Shown here one piece after another: positions 1 through 14,305 of a stretch of DNA of 64,000 nt. Position 1 is the first letter of the stretch. Each line of letters opens with the position of its first letter. Source of the DNA: Diprion similis (Eukaryota > Arthropoda > Insecta > Hymenoptera > Diprionidae); contig NC_060108.1 in NCBI RefSeq assembly GCF_021155765.1, forward strand, positions 18,501,025 through 18,565,024, read 5' to 3'. A program made the position numbers and the translations under genes. The notes under the pieces were generated by a model that was given only the letters and a program-made list of their open reading frames with translations, was not told the origin of the DNA and made no database searches.

Positions 1-170
1 GAAACGCCAAGCAAATGTTGGGTCGAAAATTTGCGACGGGCTTGTCTGCAGGTGACGAGAAAAGCTCGACTGGATGTGCAAGTCTAACGCGACTGCGGCA
101 AGCGTGTGCAAGGGTGTAGGTACGAGGGTATTTAGGTGAATTTATGTGAATTTATGTGCGACAGAGATGC

Positions 171-194
171 ACGTTTCACGTTTCACGTTTCACA
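171..194. repeat. Short tandem repeat of a 9-bp unit (cgtttcacg type)
   Basis: The unit acgtttc/acgtttcac is repeated three times in direct succession. No function is implied. Confidence 0.7.
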
Positions 195-1618
195 TGCGGG
201 GCGCATCAGTGCGCGGGACAGGAATATAAGGTGAAATATGATACCAGGACGAAGGCTAAACATGCGAGCGTATAGTTTCGACCCTCGCTCACCCAGCTCA
301 GTTTTACTGCATTGCAGAACATTCAATTTCACGAATTGCAGAACAGACTAGACAGCCGAGCTCAGCCGGAGTTTATGGATTTATTTCCCTCTGATATTAG
401 ACAATCGTTGATGTCTCGTGTTGCAAAAGACGTGCGTGTTAGACGGTGAAAAATCTCGGAAAAATCTGTTGGCTTTTCTTTAATTTCTCTCTATCTCCCC
501 TCTCCTAATTCTCGCAATTACAATCTGCCTTTATAATTGTATGAGCACGGGACAGAGCGAAATAATCCAAACCGTCCGACCCTCGTTGGGTTAACGAGTC
601 GAGCTTCAATTTACGCGGGCTAATTTCCACTGAACTTCTCGCATATATTATATTGTTCACATGTATCGTCCACGCCCATCGATTCCAATGCTAGATTCGT
701 ATGCAAGTTATACGTTGTTTAGTACAATTGTCAGCGGTGTATTACATAGCTAATGATTTAGCGGAAATAAAAACGCATCGACATTTGCTCGTAAATCGAC
801 GACAAAATATTCCTCTGATAGGAGAAAAATGAAGCCACGAGGGGACAGGTACGAGTGAACATGACGAACGCGCGTGTGCGTGTGTTTGAGTGTGTGATAT
901 GGATTTGTGTAATATGTCTGACATTTTTCAAGGTTCTCGAACCCGGCGGTTCAAAGGCCTTTTACAAGATATTGAAAGTTTACATACCGTATCGCTCGGA
1001 GAGTCTGTATATTTCTCAAATTACCATAATTAGCATGCATAGCTAGAATTTCCTATTACATAAGAGGCATCAGCTTCGATGAGAGGTAAAAAAAACAAAA
1101 ATCAGAAATAAAGGAACTCAATTGAGCTGCCACGGTCGGAATTAGCCTGAGGAACATTTTTTCCCGTCACTTAATCGACGTGTTTTCATGTAACGAACGC
1201 ATCACAAGCGATGTTATCGACGTATGCGGTGATTTTCTCCTCCTCTTACATATACACTTTCCGAGAAACGATCGAATAGAAAAATCAATTAAACATCACG
1301 AGCAGTCGAGTGGTCGTACCTGCAACCTCGAAATCATCGTTTTACAACATGTTACCACTTGCCAGTCGCACATAAAATTCTCATCAACGTGAGTCTCGTA
1401 TCTCGCTTAAACGTTGTTCATTTTCTCACAACACGTGAGCCGGTTTTGGATAAAAAAAAAAAAAATAATAATACAGACTTCGTCCGTGGATATAAAAAGA
1501 ACAATTTTATCAATTCTCGAAACATGAGAGAAGAAACATCCAACGAAATTGTCGCTAAATCTGAAAGTAATAACGTCGATGTCTGTAATAGTTATAGCGA
1601 AAGAGCTTGAATAAATAT

Positions 1619-1640
1619 GTATATATATATATATATATAT
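1619..1640. repeat. (AT)n microsatellite
   Basis: Uninterrupted alternating A and T, about 11 units, in AT-rich non-coding DNA. Confidence 0.9.
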
Positions 1641-2543
1641 AAAAGGTATATCGCACGTCCTTCACTTTCCCGCGATTCCCCAAGCAACGCGAAACGATTC
1701 ACGTATGTATGTATGTACATAGAAATGGTTGTCGGACCGCGGCCTGCCGAGGGATGAATTTATAGGGGTAAACTATCCGCGGACAGCTGCGGAAATGCAG
1801 CCCCGGAGAGTGCTCAATGCCTGCAGTTTATCCGAAGTTTTATTACCTTTTTATCTTTCATTTTTCAGGAAGTATTGGAAGCAGGTGCGCAACACATCCA
1901 AGCGAGGCTTTATTTCAGCATATTATTTCTGATATTCTGTCGCACACCGAATACCTACACATACACGTGTGTCTATATACAAAGCATTTATTATCCACGT
2001 ACGAGTAAACATGCCACATTACGTTTTACTTCAGCGTCAACAACAAGACGCAAGAGAAAATTTCGACTGACTATTTGGTCCATAAACCGTGGTAAATATA
2101 AGAAACTTGTTACTGACCTGTTAAATTCAGACCATGATTTGCGAAGGTTAAAATTTTTTGCGAATCGTACATCGCTTGCACCTGTTTTTAAATATCAAAA
2201 GAGGATTGCTCTCTAACCCTTGGAGACAAACGGCGGTAGGTCTAAACAGTATACATTCGTTAGTTATTCGCAGAGTAAGCTTACTACTAACACCAGCATG
2301 AATCTGCGTAGCTGACCGTAGTAATGGCGGTGTAATCAGGCACGCAAGCAGATGCACGGATCGTAAATGTGCCGAGCAATTGGGTCGTCCCATTAGTCAG
2401 CTGCAGTTTTCTGCATTTCATCTACTTTTCTTTCGTGCAATCAGCAGCACGGCGTATTTAATTTAAACCGTTATTTGCAGCAGGCTGCTAATTTCTCCGC
2501 TATGCGGAAACGCTTTGCGACAATATACACTTTTAGCTTTAGA

Positions 2544-2551
2544 TACATACA

Positions 2552-2587
<36 letters not shown>

Positions 2588-2598
2588 TATGTATATAC
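2544..2598. repeat. (TACA)n tetranucleotide repeat passing into (TA)n
   Basis: About nine copies of a tac-a unit are followed directly by alternating ta. This is a compound microsatellite. Confidence 0.9.
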
Positions 2599-3913
2599 AC
2601 AATATAAGTAGAAGGGCTTTGTCTTCGTAGCGTTCGTCGCGTTTCACGCTCGGTTAACGCTGCATTGTCACGAGGAATTCGCTAATCACCCTGCAGGGAC
2701 GAATTTGTTACGACTGGGATTACTTTTGCGTGTATACATGTGTAATTTGATCATCCAGAGAATTTTCAAATCGGAGAATTGATTATCTAATTTGAAATTT
2801 GTTGATCGCCGAGTTATGTCGAGTAGGTGGCAAATTCTTGGTATCAATTTTTGGAATCGAATATTTTTGCTTTAAACAATGTTCAACAGGATCATTTATA
2901 CGAGATTTGTGAAATATAGAAGGAGGCGAATGAAAACTATTTTTGTCAAATCTTTCGAGTTATTTGTTCCAACTCGTCTTCCAGTTTACTCCTGATTCCT
3001 TTGGTTTTCGTTAAAAATGATCAAAGCCTTTGCTGATAAATATCAAGACGTTACAGAATTTTGTAATATTTTAATATTAAGGCTGGTGGAGGAAAAAATT
3101 ATTTTTTTTTATTTCCACACGCCCCGACGCACATCGCCGAGACGGTGAATCTATTACAATATAAAAATGAGAAAGACGCTGTCGCAACTTGCGCGGCTAT
3201 CCATATTTATGGGATAAGATTAGAGGAAAAACGGTGTAAAATTTGTACATCATAAGAAGTAGACAGGAAGGTCGAAACACGACGACAACAAACTATCGCT
3301 GAGATAATTTCCTTCGAAAAGGAGAAGCCGGTTGCTAACTCCGATCGGCCGATGTCTCGTCAGGGTTAACCGAACGTTTCGGATCAGAGAAAGGATCTCG
3401 AATCTCTCGGTTCTGCATAAAAAGAGAGAAAGAGAGATATAGAGAGAGAGAACAATAGTTAGAAAAATAAAATGAAAGAATCAAGTCGGACGAAAAATGC
3501 GGTGAAAAAGACTTCCGTAGACCAGGTTACGCACAGTTTGCTGTCAATGATGTTCGACTTTCCGAAAAATGGGAAAAAATTGTTTCACAGTAAAAGTCTG
3601 TACGTCGGCCAATTTTGGTAAACTTGAATAGCAGGATTCTTAACGTTTTAGGTACGAACTTCATTTCGAGGGTATAATCATCACGGGCATGAAAGCATAT
3701 TTCGGTTGAGGAACGACGAGTTCTAAGGCTAGACGACAGACAAGAGACTCTGAGGATTATATTTAGTCGGAGCACGTGGTCGCCCGGGCAGACTGCCGTG
3801 GAAACTCAGTGTACAGAACCTGTTGCCCCTCTATTCGCCGCCTGCACAATCGGCGCTGCTGCCAACCTGGGACGGCTGACTACAAGTTCTGGGCAAAAGG
3901 GATATTAGGAAAT

Positions 3914-3950
<37 letters not shown>
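3914..3950. repeat. (AG)n microsatellite with one interruption
   Basis: About 18 ag units with a single agc interruption. It is the first of three different tandem arrays packed into 165 bp. Confidence 0.9.
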
Positions 3951-3972
3951 CCGGGGTCGACCAACAAAAGAT

Positions 3973-4019
3973 GCTGGTTGCTGGTTGCTGGTTGCTGGTT
4001 GCTGGTTGCTGGTAGCTGG
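3973..4019. repeat. Heptanucleotide tandem repeat (ctggttg)n
   Basis: Roughly six direct copies of a 7-bp unit, with a degenerate last copy. A reading frame crosses it but translates only to a monotonous peptide, so it is treated as non-coding. Confidence 0.9.
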
Positions 4020-4029
4020 CCGCCCGCCC

Positions 4030-4076
4030 GACTGACTTGACTTACTTGACTGACTGACTGACTGACTGACTGACTG
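4030..4076. repeat. Tetranucleotide repeat (gact)n
   Basis: The first two units are imperfect and are followed by about eight clean gact units. It lies 11 bp after the heptanucleotide array. Confidence 0.9.
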
Positions 4077-7009
4077 GCCATGTTCCAATTTAAACTGGAT
4101 CGCGTGAAAATGATAACTGGTTACTTGTGCACGTCTGTTGCACCCCGATTTTCCCCACCTTTAAATGATCCGCGAACTCCTTGACGATGTCTGCTTCGTC
4201 GAAGAAGAATCGCCGTTCTTTAGACGAGCTCTTATCGTCATTGGGTGGGGGTAGAAAATATAGAAAGATCAAGAAATCAATGGCGGTTACAATGTCGAGT
4301 TTTTTAAAAAGTGGAAAATTTATTTATAGAATTTAAAAACGTTGGGAGTCCAAGTATGGAGAAGTGAGAGAATAGGAAGGTTGAAGAACATGAAATGCCG
4401 AATTGTCGAATCGTCGGAATTCATCTCGATAACGTGAATTCGTATACAGAATTTTGATATTGATCCTTCTGTATGTTTTTCTATATTTACAATTGTCGAT
4501 ACTTGGACTTACTATATTTAAAAATTTTGTGAATCAGATTATCGCATCTATGAAAATTCGATATTCTGGTCCTTCTGTCAGTCGACATTTCTAGTTTTTT
4601 ACCCCTACTAACCTCGCCATTACTGAATGTTATTTAGGGTATTGTAAAAATGTTTTTTTTCGGGATATACTCAAGTCTGATATTCGTTATACTCTGTATA
4701 TGCTCGATAATCACTGCACGATGCAAATGTCCAAGAAATTAGAGAAGACGAAATTGACCAGTTAATGTGAATGGATCGACATGAATTTGTAAGAGTTTTT
4801 GCTTTGAGAATATGCATGCCTGAAGCATTCGGAAATTTGTTAATCCATGAAAAGTCCCATCGTTGAATCAGGATTTTACTAAATAAACACGATCAATCAT
4901 CACGATCGTATTGAACAAGGTCCCATACATGCGGGAGTAGATTCCATTCTTCGCTAAGAAATGAAGATAATAATCGACGAGAATACATCCGGTTTCCAAT
5001 CCCAGATAAAAAATATTCTATCAATTCCTTATAGCTGTAGAAGACAATGCCCGTGTAAGACCGCGAGGTCGATCATAAATAGAAGACACTTGTCAATAGA
5101 ACCAGCCTGACATTCGTCCAAGTGAATGAATTGGAACAAAAATCATCCCCAGTTGCAAAAAAGAAGAAATTCATCCGACGATAAAAAAAGCGATCACGAT
5201 TTCAATGAACGGCGTTGTTAAACAAAGTTGAATTAATAAATACTTAAATGTGAGAAACAGAGAGTCGATTATCGAACGAATCCTTTCTCTGCTCGACGAG
5301 AAATGACCGAGGCGAATGGCTGTTGGACATATTTCGCGGCCATCGCGCGGTTGCTTTCGACTTTCTGGTTCAAGGCCATCCGAGCAACGTACTCGTTTGG
5401 TGCGTCGATTGCGTAATCCGCATCACGCAACGATCCGGTCCAAAGTGCACATAATCGGGGCGCAAAAAGCGTAATTATTATATTCTCGCGGTGGTTGGTC
5501 GGTAGAATAAGACAGAAACCTCATCTTTGTCTCACTTTGCCGACCTTTCGCACGTTTTCACTATTCTCACAGCCTCGCGCAAATCGGTTTTTATTTTTAA
5601 ACCCTCGGGCCGATTTCAGGCAAATTTTCCACGCGCGTCTCGGAACAATAAATTCATGATTCTCGGCTGCGTTTATTATGCGATACGGTTATAATACATC
5701 CGAGGATGCAGAATTTTGAATCGGTGCCTGAAAAAATAATCTCCGTGACACGGCGATAAGTTGCTTGGCGCAATATCAATTTCGCGATTTCGCGGTGAAA
5801 ATTTACACGATACGACGTTAAGCCTCATAGGAACGAATCACTTCGGTACTTTGGTTCAGAAATAGCGTCGTTATGCACTTGAGGGTATTTTTCAAGCTCC
5901 ACGACGAGGAATAAAAATCAAAAAAATTCCCCCTAAAACACACGATTTAACTTCTTCTGGTGCATCAACAAAATGTGACAGCCAGTTGCTGTTGAACGAA
6001 ACACTTGTATAAAGCTATAAGGAAATATCAGTTTCCTAGTCGGACAGTCCTTGAGACACGAGATTAGAGACCTTGTGCCAGTGGTAAAACCGTAACAGAA
6101 AAGGTGTGAAAAAGAATTTGGTTAACCTGAGGCAAGAAACTGGAGCAAAAGTCCACCTTACGTACGCGCCGTTTCATTTCGCGTTAAAGGTACGTCGTGA
6201 GGTTTTCTGGTTCTTTCGCTGAAACCAGATGATCGTAAATTTGCCGTTTTCCTCGCCTCTTTATACACAGAGAACTCAACGTGTTGGCTTGATTACGCGA
6301 TAGTCTATTCCTGAATTATTAGTCCCACTGACTATAGATACACGTATACACTATAAATACATATATATGTATAAAGTGTGCGAATGAATTCAAGTATTCG
6401 GTATCAACTGTACACCCATTACTCACTATCAAATTCCCCTGGTACCATGACAAAATTAATGACTGCTTTTACACTTGATACGAATAAATTGTCATTTCCA
6501 AAGAGCACGGGAAACGAGAGATATAATATATAACGTGTATTCTGAACGAAGTCCCGAAGACGAAAAAGAGTCTTCGAGTAGCTTTGAAAGTAGATTTTTT
6601 GGCTTTTAATTACGTTCTCATTTAGCGTATTTCCAAGTTTTTTTCCATCGTACGATCGTCGCAATCGCGTCCACCCGAACCTGATTTTCCACAAGCTGAA
6701 AGGACCGGGGGTCCACCTATCAAAACCTGTTCGGCGTACCATCGAAGACTTTCACTGGTAGGTATTCGAGCAGCGATTTCGATGAGATCACGAGGTCGGC
6801 CCGACATGTTTCGGAGCCGATGCAGACTGCTTCGTAGTCGATTAATTATATTATTTTCGTACAACCGACGCTAGCGCTGTTTCCAAATTTCATCTTCTCC
6901 GCGAGTTTCAACGTAGCGTAACGAATATCTTGCGGCTCGACGGTATTGCCTAATTAAGACGAATAATTAACCTGGATAAATGCGGGTCAAGGAATCGTCG
7001 ATACGTAAA

Positions 7010-7033
7010 AATATATATATATATATATATATA
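7010..7033. repeat. (AT)n microsatellite
   Basis: Twelve alternating AT units in non-coding DNA. Confidence 0.9.
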
Positions 7034-7479
7034 ATAAAATACAGAGAGCGAGGGAGTGAAAGAAACATTTCTAAGGGATGAAGAGAAACATATTTGCAGC
7101 TCGCTTGCGGTTTTGCATGGACGAAAGAAAGGGGAGAGTCGCGGAGTGAGAATGAAGAGGTTGAAAATTTGAAAGTAAAAGTGGAGCAAATGCCGTATAC
7201 TGAGGCAAGGGGAAACTTTCCTGCGTATTTTGTGTAGGAGCACGGTTTTTTCTTCGGAATTATCATTTTTTTTTTTTTTTTTTGTTCTTTCTCTTTCCTT
7301 TTTCTTCTTTTATATTCCTCCAACATTCGTTTAATTTCGTATCATTTTCCCTATACGTACCTTTTTTTTTCTCCTCCCATATTGATAGTATTGTTATAGG
7401 TATATTATAAGGCAAAATATACGACAGCTTTTCGCCTTTCGCGCAAGCTCCGAGGAGGGATAGAAATAAAATGAAATAC

Positions 7480-7482
<3 letters not shown>

Positions 7483-7519
<37 letters not shown>
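7483..7519. repeat. (AG)n microsatellite
   Basis: An uninterrupted GA/AG tract of about 18 units. Confidence 0.9.
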
Positions 7520-7521
<2 letters not shown>

Positions 7522-7909
7522 TAAAGAAAAATTAAGAAAATAACGACGAAATTCTTGACGCGAATACAAAAGCGCCAATTAAGAAATTTTAGTGCGAGTT
7601 GTTCGCGTTTAAAATCTTCTCTCTCTCGTATTGTTGTAGCTTATAAATGATTATACATAGCTAGGTGACACCTGTTACCGCACAACTCACAGGTTGAATA
7701 ATCCATGAAGCATATTTCTTTACGCGAAACTGCCCCGGTATTTTCACACTGTTTCTTTTTAAATTGAACCGAGAAGAAAAAACATTTTTATTATTATCAT
7801 TATTTGAGAATAATTTTTCACGTTTTTTTCTTCCCCTCCAGTTACCGAGCTCTTTTCGCACATTTCGTAAATTATAATAGAAAAGTTGACGGTACAATTA
7901 TGGAGAGAA

Positions 7910-7911
<2 letters not shown>

Positions 7912-7941
<30 letters not shown>
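7912..7941. repeat. Poly(T) tract of 30 nt
   Basis: A pure run of thirty T followed by cag. On the minus strand it would read as a long A tail, but no retroposed gene body or target-site duplication was seen next to it, so it is recorded only as a homopolymer. Confidence 0.9.
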
Positions 7942-9053
7942 CAGGGTGAAAAAAGAAAGACGAAAGAATGCCAACACAGACGCATACACATGACTAATTA
8001 TACGAGCGCATTGCACGAGCGTTCATGAAAGAATAACAAACGTTTACTTTATACAGCAGAAGTCGTAAGGCGGATAAATAAACATTACGAGCTTGATCAC
8101 TAATTTGTTGGAGTTTCTAAATCTCAAACGCGGTGAGTAGGTCGGTCATTTTCTTATGGATTCCGCAATACCGTGTCTGTCTATTATTTAATGAATTTAC
8201 AGTTGCGGAGTTGATCAAATAAACAAACGTCTTATATCGCTAATAAATCAAACGATCGATTCCGATACGTCTGTAAGAATATAAATACCACATGTACCTA
8301 TTTTCTCTTCTCGGTACGTAACGGATTATTGCGCCACGATATCTTACATCCGTGAAAACTTCGGTAACCAATATATAATGATTTCGCAAATCAAGGTTTG
8401 AAAATCTTTCGAATATACGACCGTATTCACACGTCAGACATGCGAAATAGATTTGCTTTACTTTTTTCATCTTTCACCGAGTCAATATATCATTACAGAG
8501 TTGGAGTGATTAATGTCAGTCTAGTGATTTCCGGCTAATGCCAAGCATCAAGAAATTCCAAATTTTTCTAGAAAACGCAACACCGTATAATTTCGCGTCA
8601 CCCGAGAAGAAGGATTGTTTAAACAAATATTTGTATTATTGTGCGGGTGGCTAAACGGTTACTCCGTTGCTCGAACTAAATTTAACTTGATCCCACAAAA
8701 TCCTTGCAGCGATAAAAGAAGATAAAAAAGAAAAAGAAAAATTTACTCGCGGCAAGAAGATGTTTTTCTCACTAAACCGACAAACAAATATTTTATCGAA
8801 CTAACAATACTTTTCTTTCTCCTTGCGGAAATTTAACGAGCGACGTGATGGACGAGAGGTAGAAAAAAAAGCTTAAATTCAAAAAAAGAGAGGGATCTTT
8901 CAAAAATCGGCCGCACTAGTCAAGGGGGTTAACGTATCCGCAGTGACACCTACATACGAACTTCCCTGTAGACTCTCAATTACGGGCAAGCACGGAATAG
9001 ACGCCCTCGCGACCATCAAAGCGAGCCGCAAGCGCGGATGCAGCGATGATCAT

Positions 9054-9065
9054 CCCCCCCCCCCC
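9054..9065. repeat. Poly(C) run of 12 nt
   Basis: Twelve consecutive C in a GC-richer patch. Such runs are prone to length errors in assemblies. Confidence 0.85.
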
Positions 9066-12016
9066 TTGCGCCTCCCTCCCGAGCAAATTGCAATTTACCC
9101 CGCATACGAGCATGCAAATAATATAGCGGGAGAGGTTGCGAATAAATCCGTCTCGCTGACGTTATCCACGGACAGAAAGTACGGTAGCTGTCGTCGGTGG
9201 GAATTCCTGCAACCCCGGTTAGAATTCGGATGAGCCAAGGGTTTGAGGTGATAATCATGTAGATGTAATAACAGTGGAGAGAGAGAAGGGGAGGGAGGGA
9301 GGGATAATATTAAGATTAGGGTGGTTTTTATTTCACACTTTTTCGAATTTAGACTTGGCTGTCTCCTAGGTTGGTTCAAAATAAACAAATATCTCAACCC
9401 TAAGCCATTGCGCGAGGGCTGTGAAGTTTGACATTTTAAAGTACACACGTTTTTACTACACTTTCAGTAGGTAGAGTACATTTCGTCGCAGGACAAATTG
9501 TTTCAAAAAAAAAAATCTGTTACCCTAAGATATCAGTGAGCATTGATTTCTACGTTCAATAACAATGCTATCATCGTTTGTAGAGCATTCTACAATTAGA
9601 ATTTGACTTTTTTGTGAGGTTCATATCGATGGACAATTAACATAAGATCCTTTAAATTAACGATACAAATATTTTCATCATACAGTATACCATCAATCTC
9701 GATTAATTTCTAACGCTTTAAGATTTTTTACAAATAGTTAGTCCCACGATCGGATAACCATATACGTTTACTAAAAATTGAGCAAAAACGTGTCTACTTT
9801 AAATGACAAACTTGCCAGTCCTCACAAGAGTGTTCAGGGTTCGAGCTTTTGAAGAGATTTCTATGCACTTATCTGATACCAATTCCCAGGGCATCTCGGT
9901 CCAATTTATAAAAATTTCGAAATAACGAACCCCCTAATCAGGACGGCAGAAATCTAGAGTAGAGTGGAAAGAAAGACAAAGAGAATGAATACGGCGAGGC
10001 GAAGGGGGGTTTGGCGCATTGTCGAGGATCTGAGGCAAGTGCGGTTCACTCTCACTCTCACTCTCGAGAGGTGTTTAAAATTATCCCAAAGTTGGCCTCG
10101 TCCTGCCACGCACCGCAGAGCCGTGGGACAGACGCGAACACGTGTGCGCCCTGACGAGCATCGGGATGCCTGGCGACTCGGCCTATCCGCGATGCTCTTG
10201 TCGGCTCAACTATTTTCGTGTTTAATCTACATACTCTCAAGTCGGTACCCGGCATACCCACGTCGGGGATGGAAGTTTCTCGCGATTCGAGAGCCGCAAA
10301 ATTATACGGCTCTATACTTGAAACAAATTTCAATATTCAATTAATATAAGCGGTGGAATAGCCCAGGATACTAAATTATGCGGCTTTGTTGTACCGGATT
10401 TTTATACACGACGTGCACAAGGCACAATATGTCAAGTGAAGAGCGGTAAGATTAGTAAGTCTGGCCCAAGACTTTGTTCAGCTACTCGACAATGCCTCTC
10501 TTCTTTGCCAACGACTGAGCATGTGTCTCGTGCCATCGTTGAAGAAGATCGATGTTTTCGCGAATTTCACGTCGTAACTAGACGTGATCATTCGATCATT
10601 GTCACTTGCGAACAAAATTAGGTACCGCATATTAATTACAATGAGACGTCATCCTTCAGACGTACTTTCGACTTAAATGGTGAAAGAAAAAGACGAGTTC
10701 TGTGAATTAAATATCCAAGTTGAACCTCGCAATTAGTTTAACTTTTAAGTAAACCATTCATTCCCGACAATTTCAGTTTGTTTGAATGTGTGTCAACTAT
10801 GAGGTACACATGTACGATGTACGTGTAATATAAGATATGTACTGGAAATTTGAGGGAGTGAGAAACTGACAATGAGGGCAACCCAAAAAATATTTTCGGA
10901 AACGTGACGTGATCGGGAGATCCGCAAGATCTTGGGCGTCACTGCTTCCGGTGAAAACTGACCGTTTATCGAACATGAAACTACGTCAGAGCCGCGTCCC
11001 TCGGATGCGTTTTTGAAGCCAAGATCACCGCGGCGTATTTTTGTTTGTATATAATTGTGCGCCAGACGGCTTCCTGGTTGTCAATCACCGTCTACAGCTC
11101 GGAACTTTTCTTGCAGAAGACGATCCGAGGTTCAAAGGCGACTTCGATCGCCCAGACGCATAAATACATACCTAAGTTATATGTATAATGATTTTCGTCT
11201 GTATCTCAGCGTCTTTCGTCGCGTCTATTTCATACAACGTCCAAAAGTAGTTCCGGCTCGATATTCTGCATTTCCTTTTGAAAATTATACGCCGGAAAAT
11301 AAACGTTCATACGTCGGTTAGCGGTTATGTGAAAAGTTGACGTAACGATCGAATTGCCCGCGGAGAACTGGAGGAATCGCGCTCGCTGCGGAGGCCGGAA
11401 ATAACAAGTGTGTACCGGAAGTGGGATTACAATGCAGCTTCAGAAATAGGCGACACCGTGACATAAGCCGTCGAAGAACTATCGTTCGTTCGTTTCAAGT
11501 TATATGTATAAAACGGCTGTTAAGTTCCCAAAGCACAAAGCTGGTCCGTTAATCCTCCTCGGATTATTCCAAGAACAAATTCGTAAAATAGTTAGTTACG
11601 AGTATAGACGGCGAATTTATTGCACAATATTGAATCGGAAATTTCTAGTCATCGATAAGGCTCAAACACTTCGTCCACCAGCCTCCCTCCCCCTATCCCG
11701 AGTCATCGTTTCATTACCGGTGAAAAATGACTTCATTACTTTAACGCGAAAATATTACCGAGAACACGTAAATGTATCCAAATCCTACGCTTTGACTCGA
11801 GATAAGCTGTGAAGGATTTCCCCGGGATCAACGCTGTGAAAACAAATTGTCTTGACGATGTTAAGTGGGGAAAATAATACACGGAATAAAGCCGGGAGAA
11901 TAGAAAAAATGACTTGCTACAAACTCCCAGGAAATGGTCGAGGGGAATTAGGGCCGAAGGAATAGGAATAGACTTGACTGGCAGTCTCGTGGTCTGGTCA
12001 TCGAAGAATGACGGGT

Positions 12017-12039
<23 letters not shown>
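12017..12039. repeat. (TA)n microsatellite
   Basis: Alternating TA followed by a degenerate tatata/acatat tail to about 12,057. Confidence 0.85.
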
Positions 12040-12047
<8 letters not shown>

Positions 12048-13579
12048 TATACATATACCTTTATATTATACCTATCGCGATATGAAAGACCTGTGGGCAA
12101 ATGAAATATGGCGCTCGACGGAAATCTCGTTAACGAGCTCTCAAAACTCTCAGACTCAAGGCTCCGAATGATGGCTCCGCATCAGAGTCTGGCTTAAATA
12201 TCGCCGCGGAGAAATCCGCGCGGCGTAATCAAGGACCGTCAACACTCAACACTCAACACGCGTGTCGTGCGGGAGTGACGAAAATACATGACGATTAGTT
12301 ATAATGGAATGAGTTACGAAATGGTATACGTATGTTAATATATGACCAAGATGACAATCATTCAAAATATTGTGCCAAACCGTTGTGTCCGAGCTGTGAA
12401 ATTCGTCACGAGTCGCGTAAAGCGTAAAAAAATATATAATTCATCATTATATGGCGATGAAAGAAAATTGCCAGCGAAATAAATCACGTTCACTTCTTTT
12501 TTTGATTGCGTAATCAATAAAAAAGAATTTATATATATGTACATATATTTATATACTTCGTTCGTAAGATTTAAACTAATCACTCGAATCGAATTAAGGT
12601 ATAAATTAATTACCGATTCTTACGAATCGTTTTCGTTTTATCACTTGGCAGTATAGATGGAGAAGAAATTCCTAACGACTGTAATAAAGTCTAATACATA
12701 TTGTAGATCCTGTTCTCGAAAGTAGAGCAGAAAAAAAAAAAAAAAACATGTCGTATACCAGAAATCGTGGCCTGAAAACAGGATAAAAATTCTAAACTCG
12801 AAATGAAATAATATTATATTCAGTTGATTTAATTTCTTCTATCTTGATAAAAGTTCAAAGAAATTTGCATAAAACAGTCATAGGTTGAAAATCAAACAAC
12901 GAGCGGACATTGGCACAAAGGTGTAAACACCGCAGGTATACATCCGGGGATCAAAAGCTGATCACCCATTAAATGGAATTTACAACTCCGGGGGATGGCA
13001 TGGCTGCACAGCCTAGAGTAGAATCTAATTTTTACATCCGAGCGAATAGCGATACGCACTAGCAGCGTGTTAAATTGCACAATTTACGACAATAAATCGA
13101 TCCGTAACTAACGAGCGATTTTTTTTCTGGGAATTGTTACCCCTAGAGAGAGGGAGAAAAAAAAAAGTAAATGATCAATTTTATCAGCGTATGTAAGACA
13201 GACGGAGATGAATATTATTATACCCAGCAGGCAATATTCCGGACGTGAAAATTTTTACTTTCAATTAGACACCTATAATCTGTTCTACTTCGACGCGGTC
13301 GGAAATAAGATCGGGATAAAAATCCATGAAGATATGAGGCCGCACGCGTGGCGACGTCGCGAAGTCGCGATTCGAATTTGCCCGCATTGGTTCCGCCGTC
13401 ACCGCCGCGAAATAACAAGTATGTATAGGCAATAGGCAAGAAGTTAGTTGATTGATAGTTCGCGCGACGGTTGACTACTCCAGCTGTGGTTTATTTCAGG
13501 CATAGCTAGGACGTCCATTGTGGCCAGAGCCAGGGCACATCGGGGGCGGGCCTCGAGAGGATTGAACCATGCGGGATAC

Positions 13580-13640
13580 GGGAAGAGGAAAGAGGAAAGA
13601 GGAAAGAGGGAAAAAGGAAGAGGAGAGGAGAGAAGAAGAG
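13580..13640. repeat. Purine-only tract with a 7-bp ggaaaga periodicity
   Basis: About 60 nt of almost pure G/A on the plus strand with repeated aggaaag units. Frames on the opposite strand translate to Ser/Pro/Leu/Phe low-complexity peptide and are not treated as genes. Confidence 0.8.
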
Positions 13641-14273
13641 ATCTGCGGATGAGACGAGGAGGCTGCCCAGAATCGGAATAGCGAGCCGACAACCGGAGTG
13701 ATACACGCGGTCTCTTCGTGGCCACAAGCTTCGACCGATAAATTGGAAGACGATCCGAGGAGGCGAACGACCGCTGAAAGCTGTGATGACAAAAAGTGAA
13801 ATAGCCGAAAACTTATCGAGCAATAAGTGATTGACAATTGATGTTATAATGTAAACAATTAATAAGTACAAACAACATCGACTGTGACCTAAGTTTCATA
13901 ATTTTTCTCTTATCTCGTATAATGTTCTTACGGTGATAAATCTTGTTCAATGTCCACCATAACTAGTAGAATGAGAATAAACTTTTCAGAAACGATGATA
14001 TAAATGTAATTCATATTTCCACACCCCGCACAATTATGCCTGAACGAAATTGAAATAGATTCTATTCTTGCAGGTAAGCAAGGATAAAAATGTCGATAAT
14101 TAAGCTCACGCAATTTACGTCGACTGTGTGGCCAAGACTGGCTAAAGGTTGGTCAAGATTCTCCACGAGTTGAATGTCTATGCGCGTAGAGTTACGTAAT
14201 TCACCCAGCCCATCTTCATTATTACACGCCTGCACCTGCTACGTATAATTTAAACGACAGAAAGGACGATGCG

Positions 14274-14305
14274 CTCTCTCTCTCTCTATCTCTCTCTCTC
14301 TCTCT
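14274..14305. repeat. (CT)n microsatellite with one interruption
   Basis: About 15 ct units with a single tat interruption. Confidence 0.85.

Noticed and set aside
7912..7941. Poly(T) as the tail of a retroposed gene
   Set aside because: No gene-like body or flanking target-site duplication adjoins it.
10058..10333. 91-codon minus-strand frame in a GC-rich patch
   Set aside because: No recognisable protein, and a competing frame on the other strand. GC content alone explains its openness.
13444..13871. Three overlapping minus-strand frames of 93-121 codons
   Set aside because: They are created by a purine-only tract and translate to Ser/Leu/Phe/Pro low-complexity peptide.
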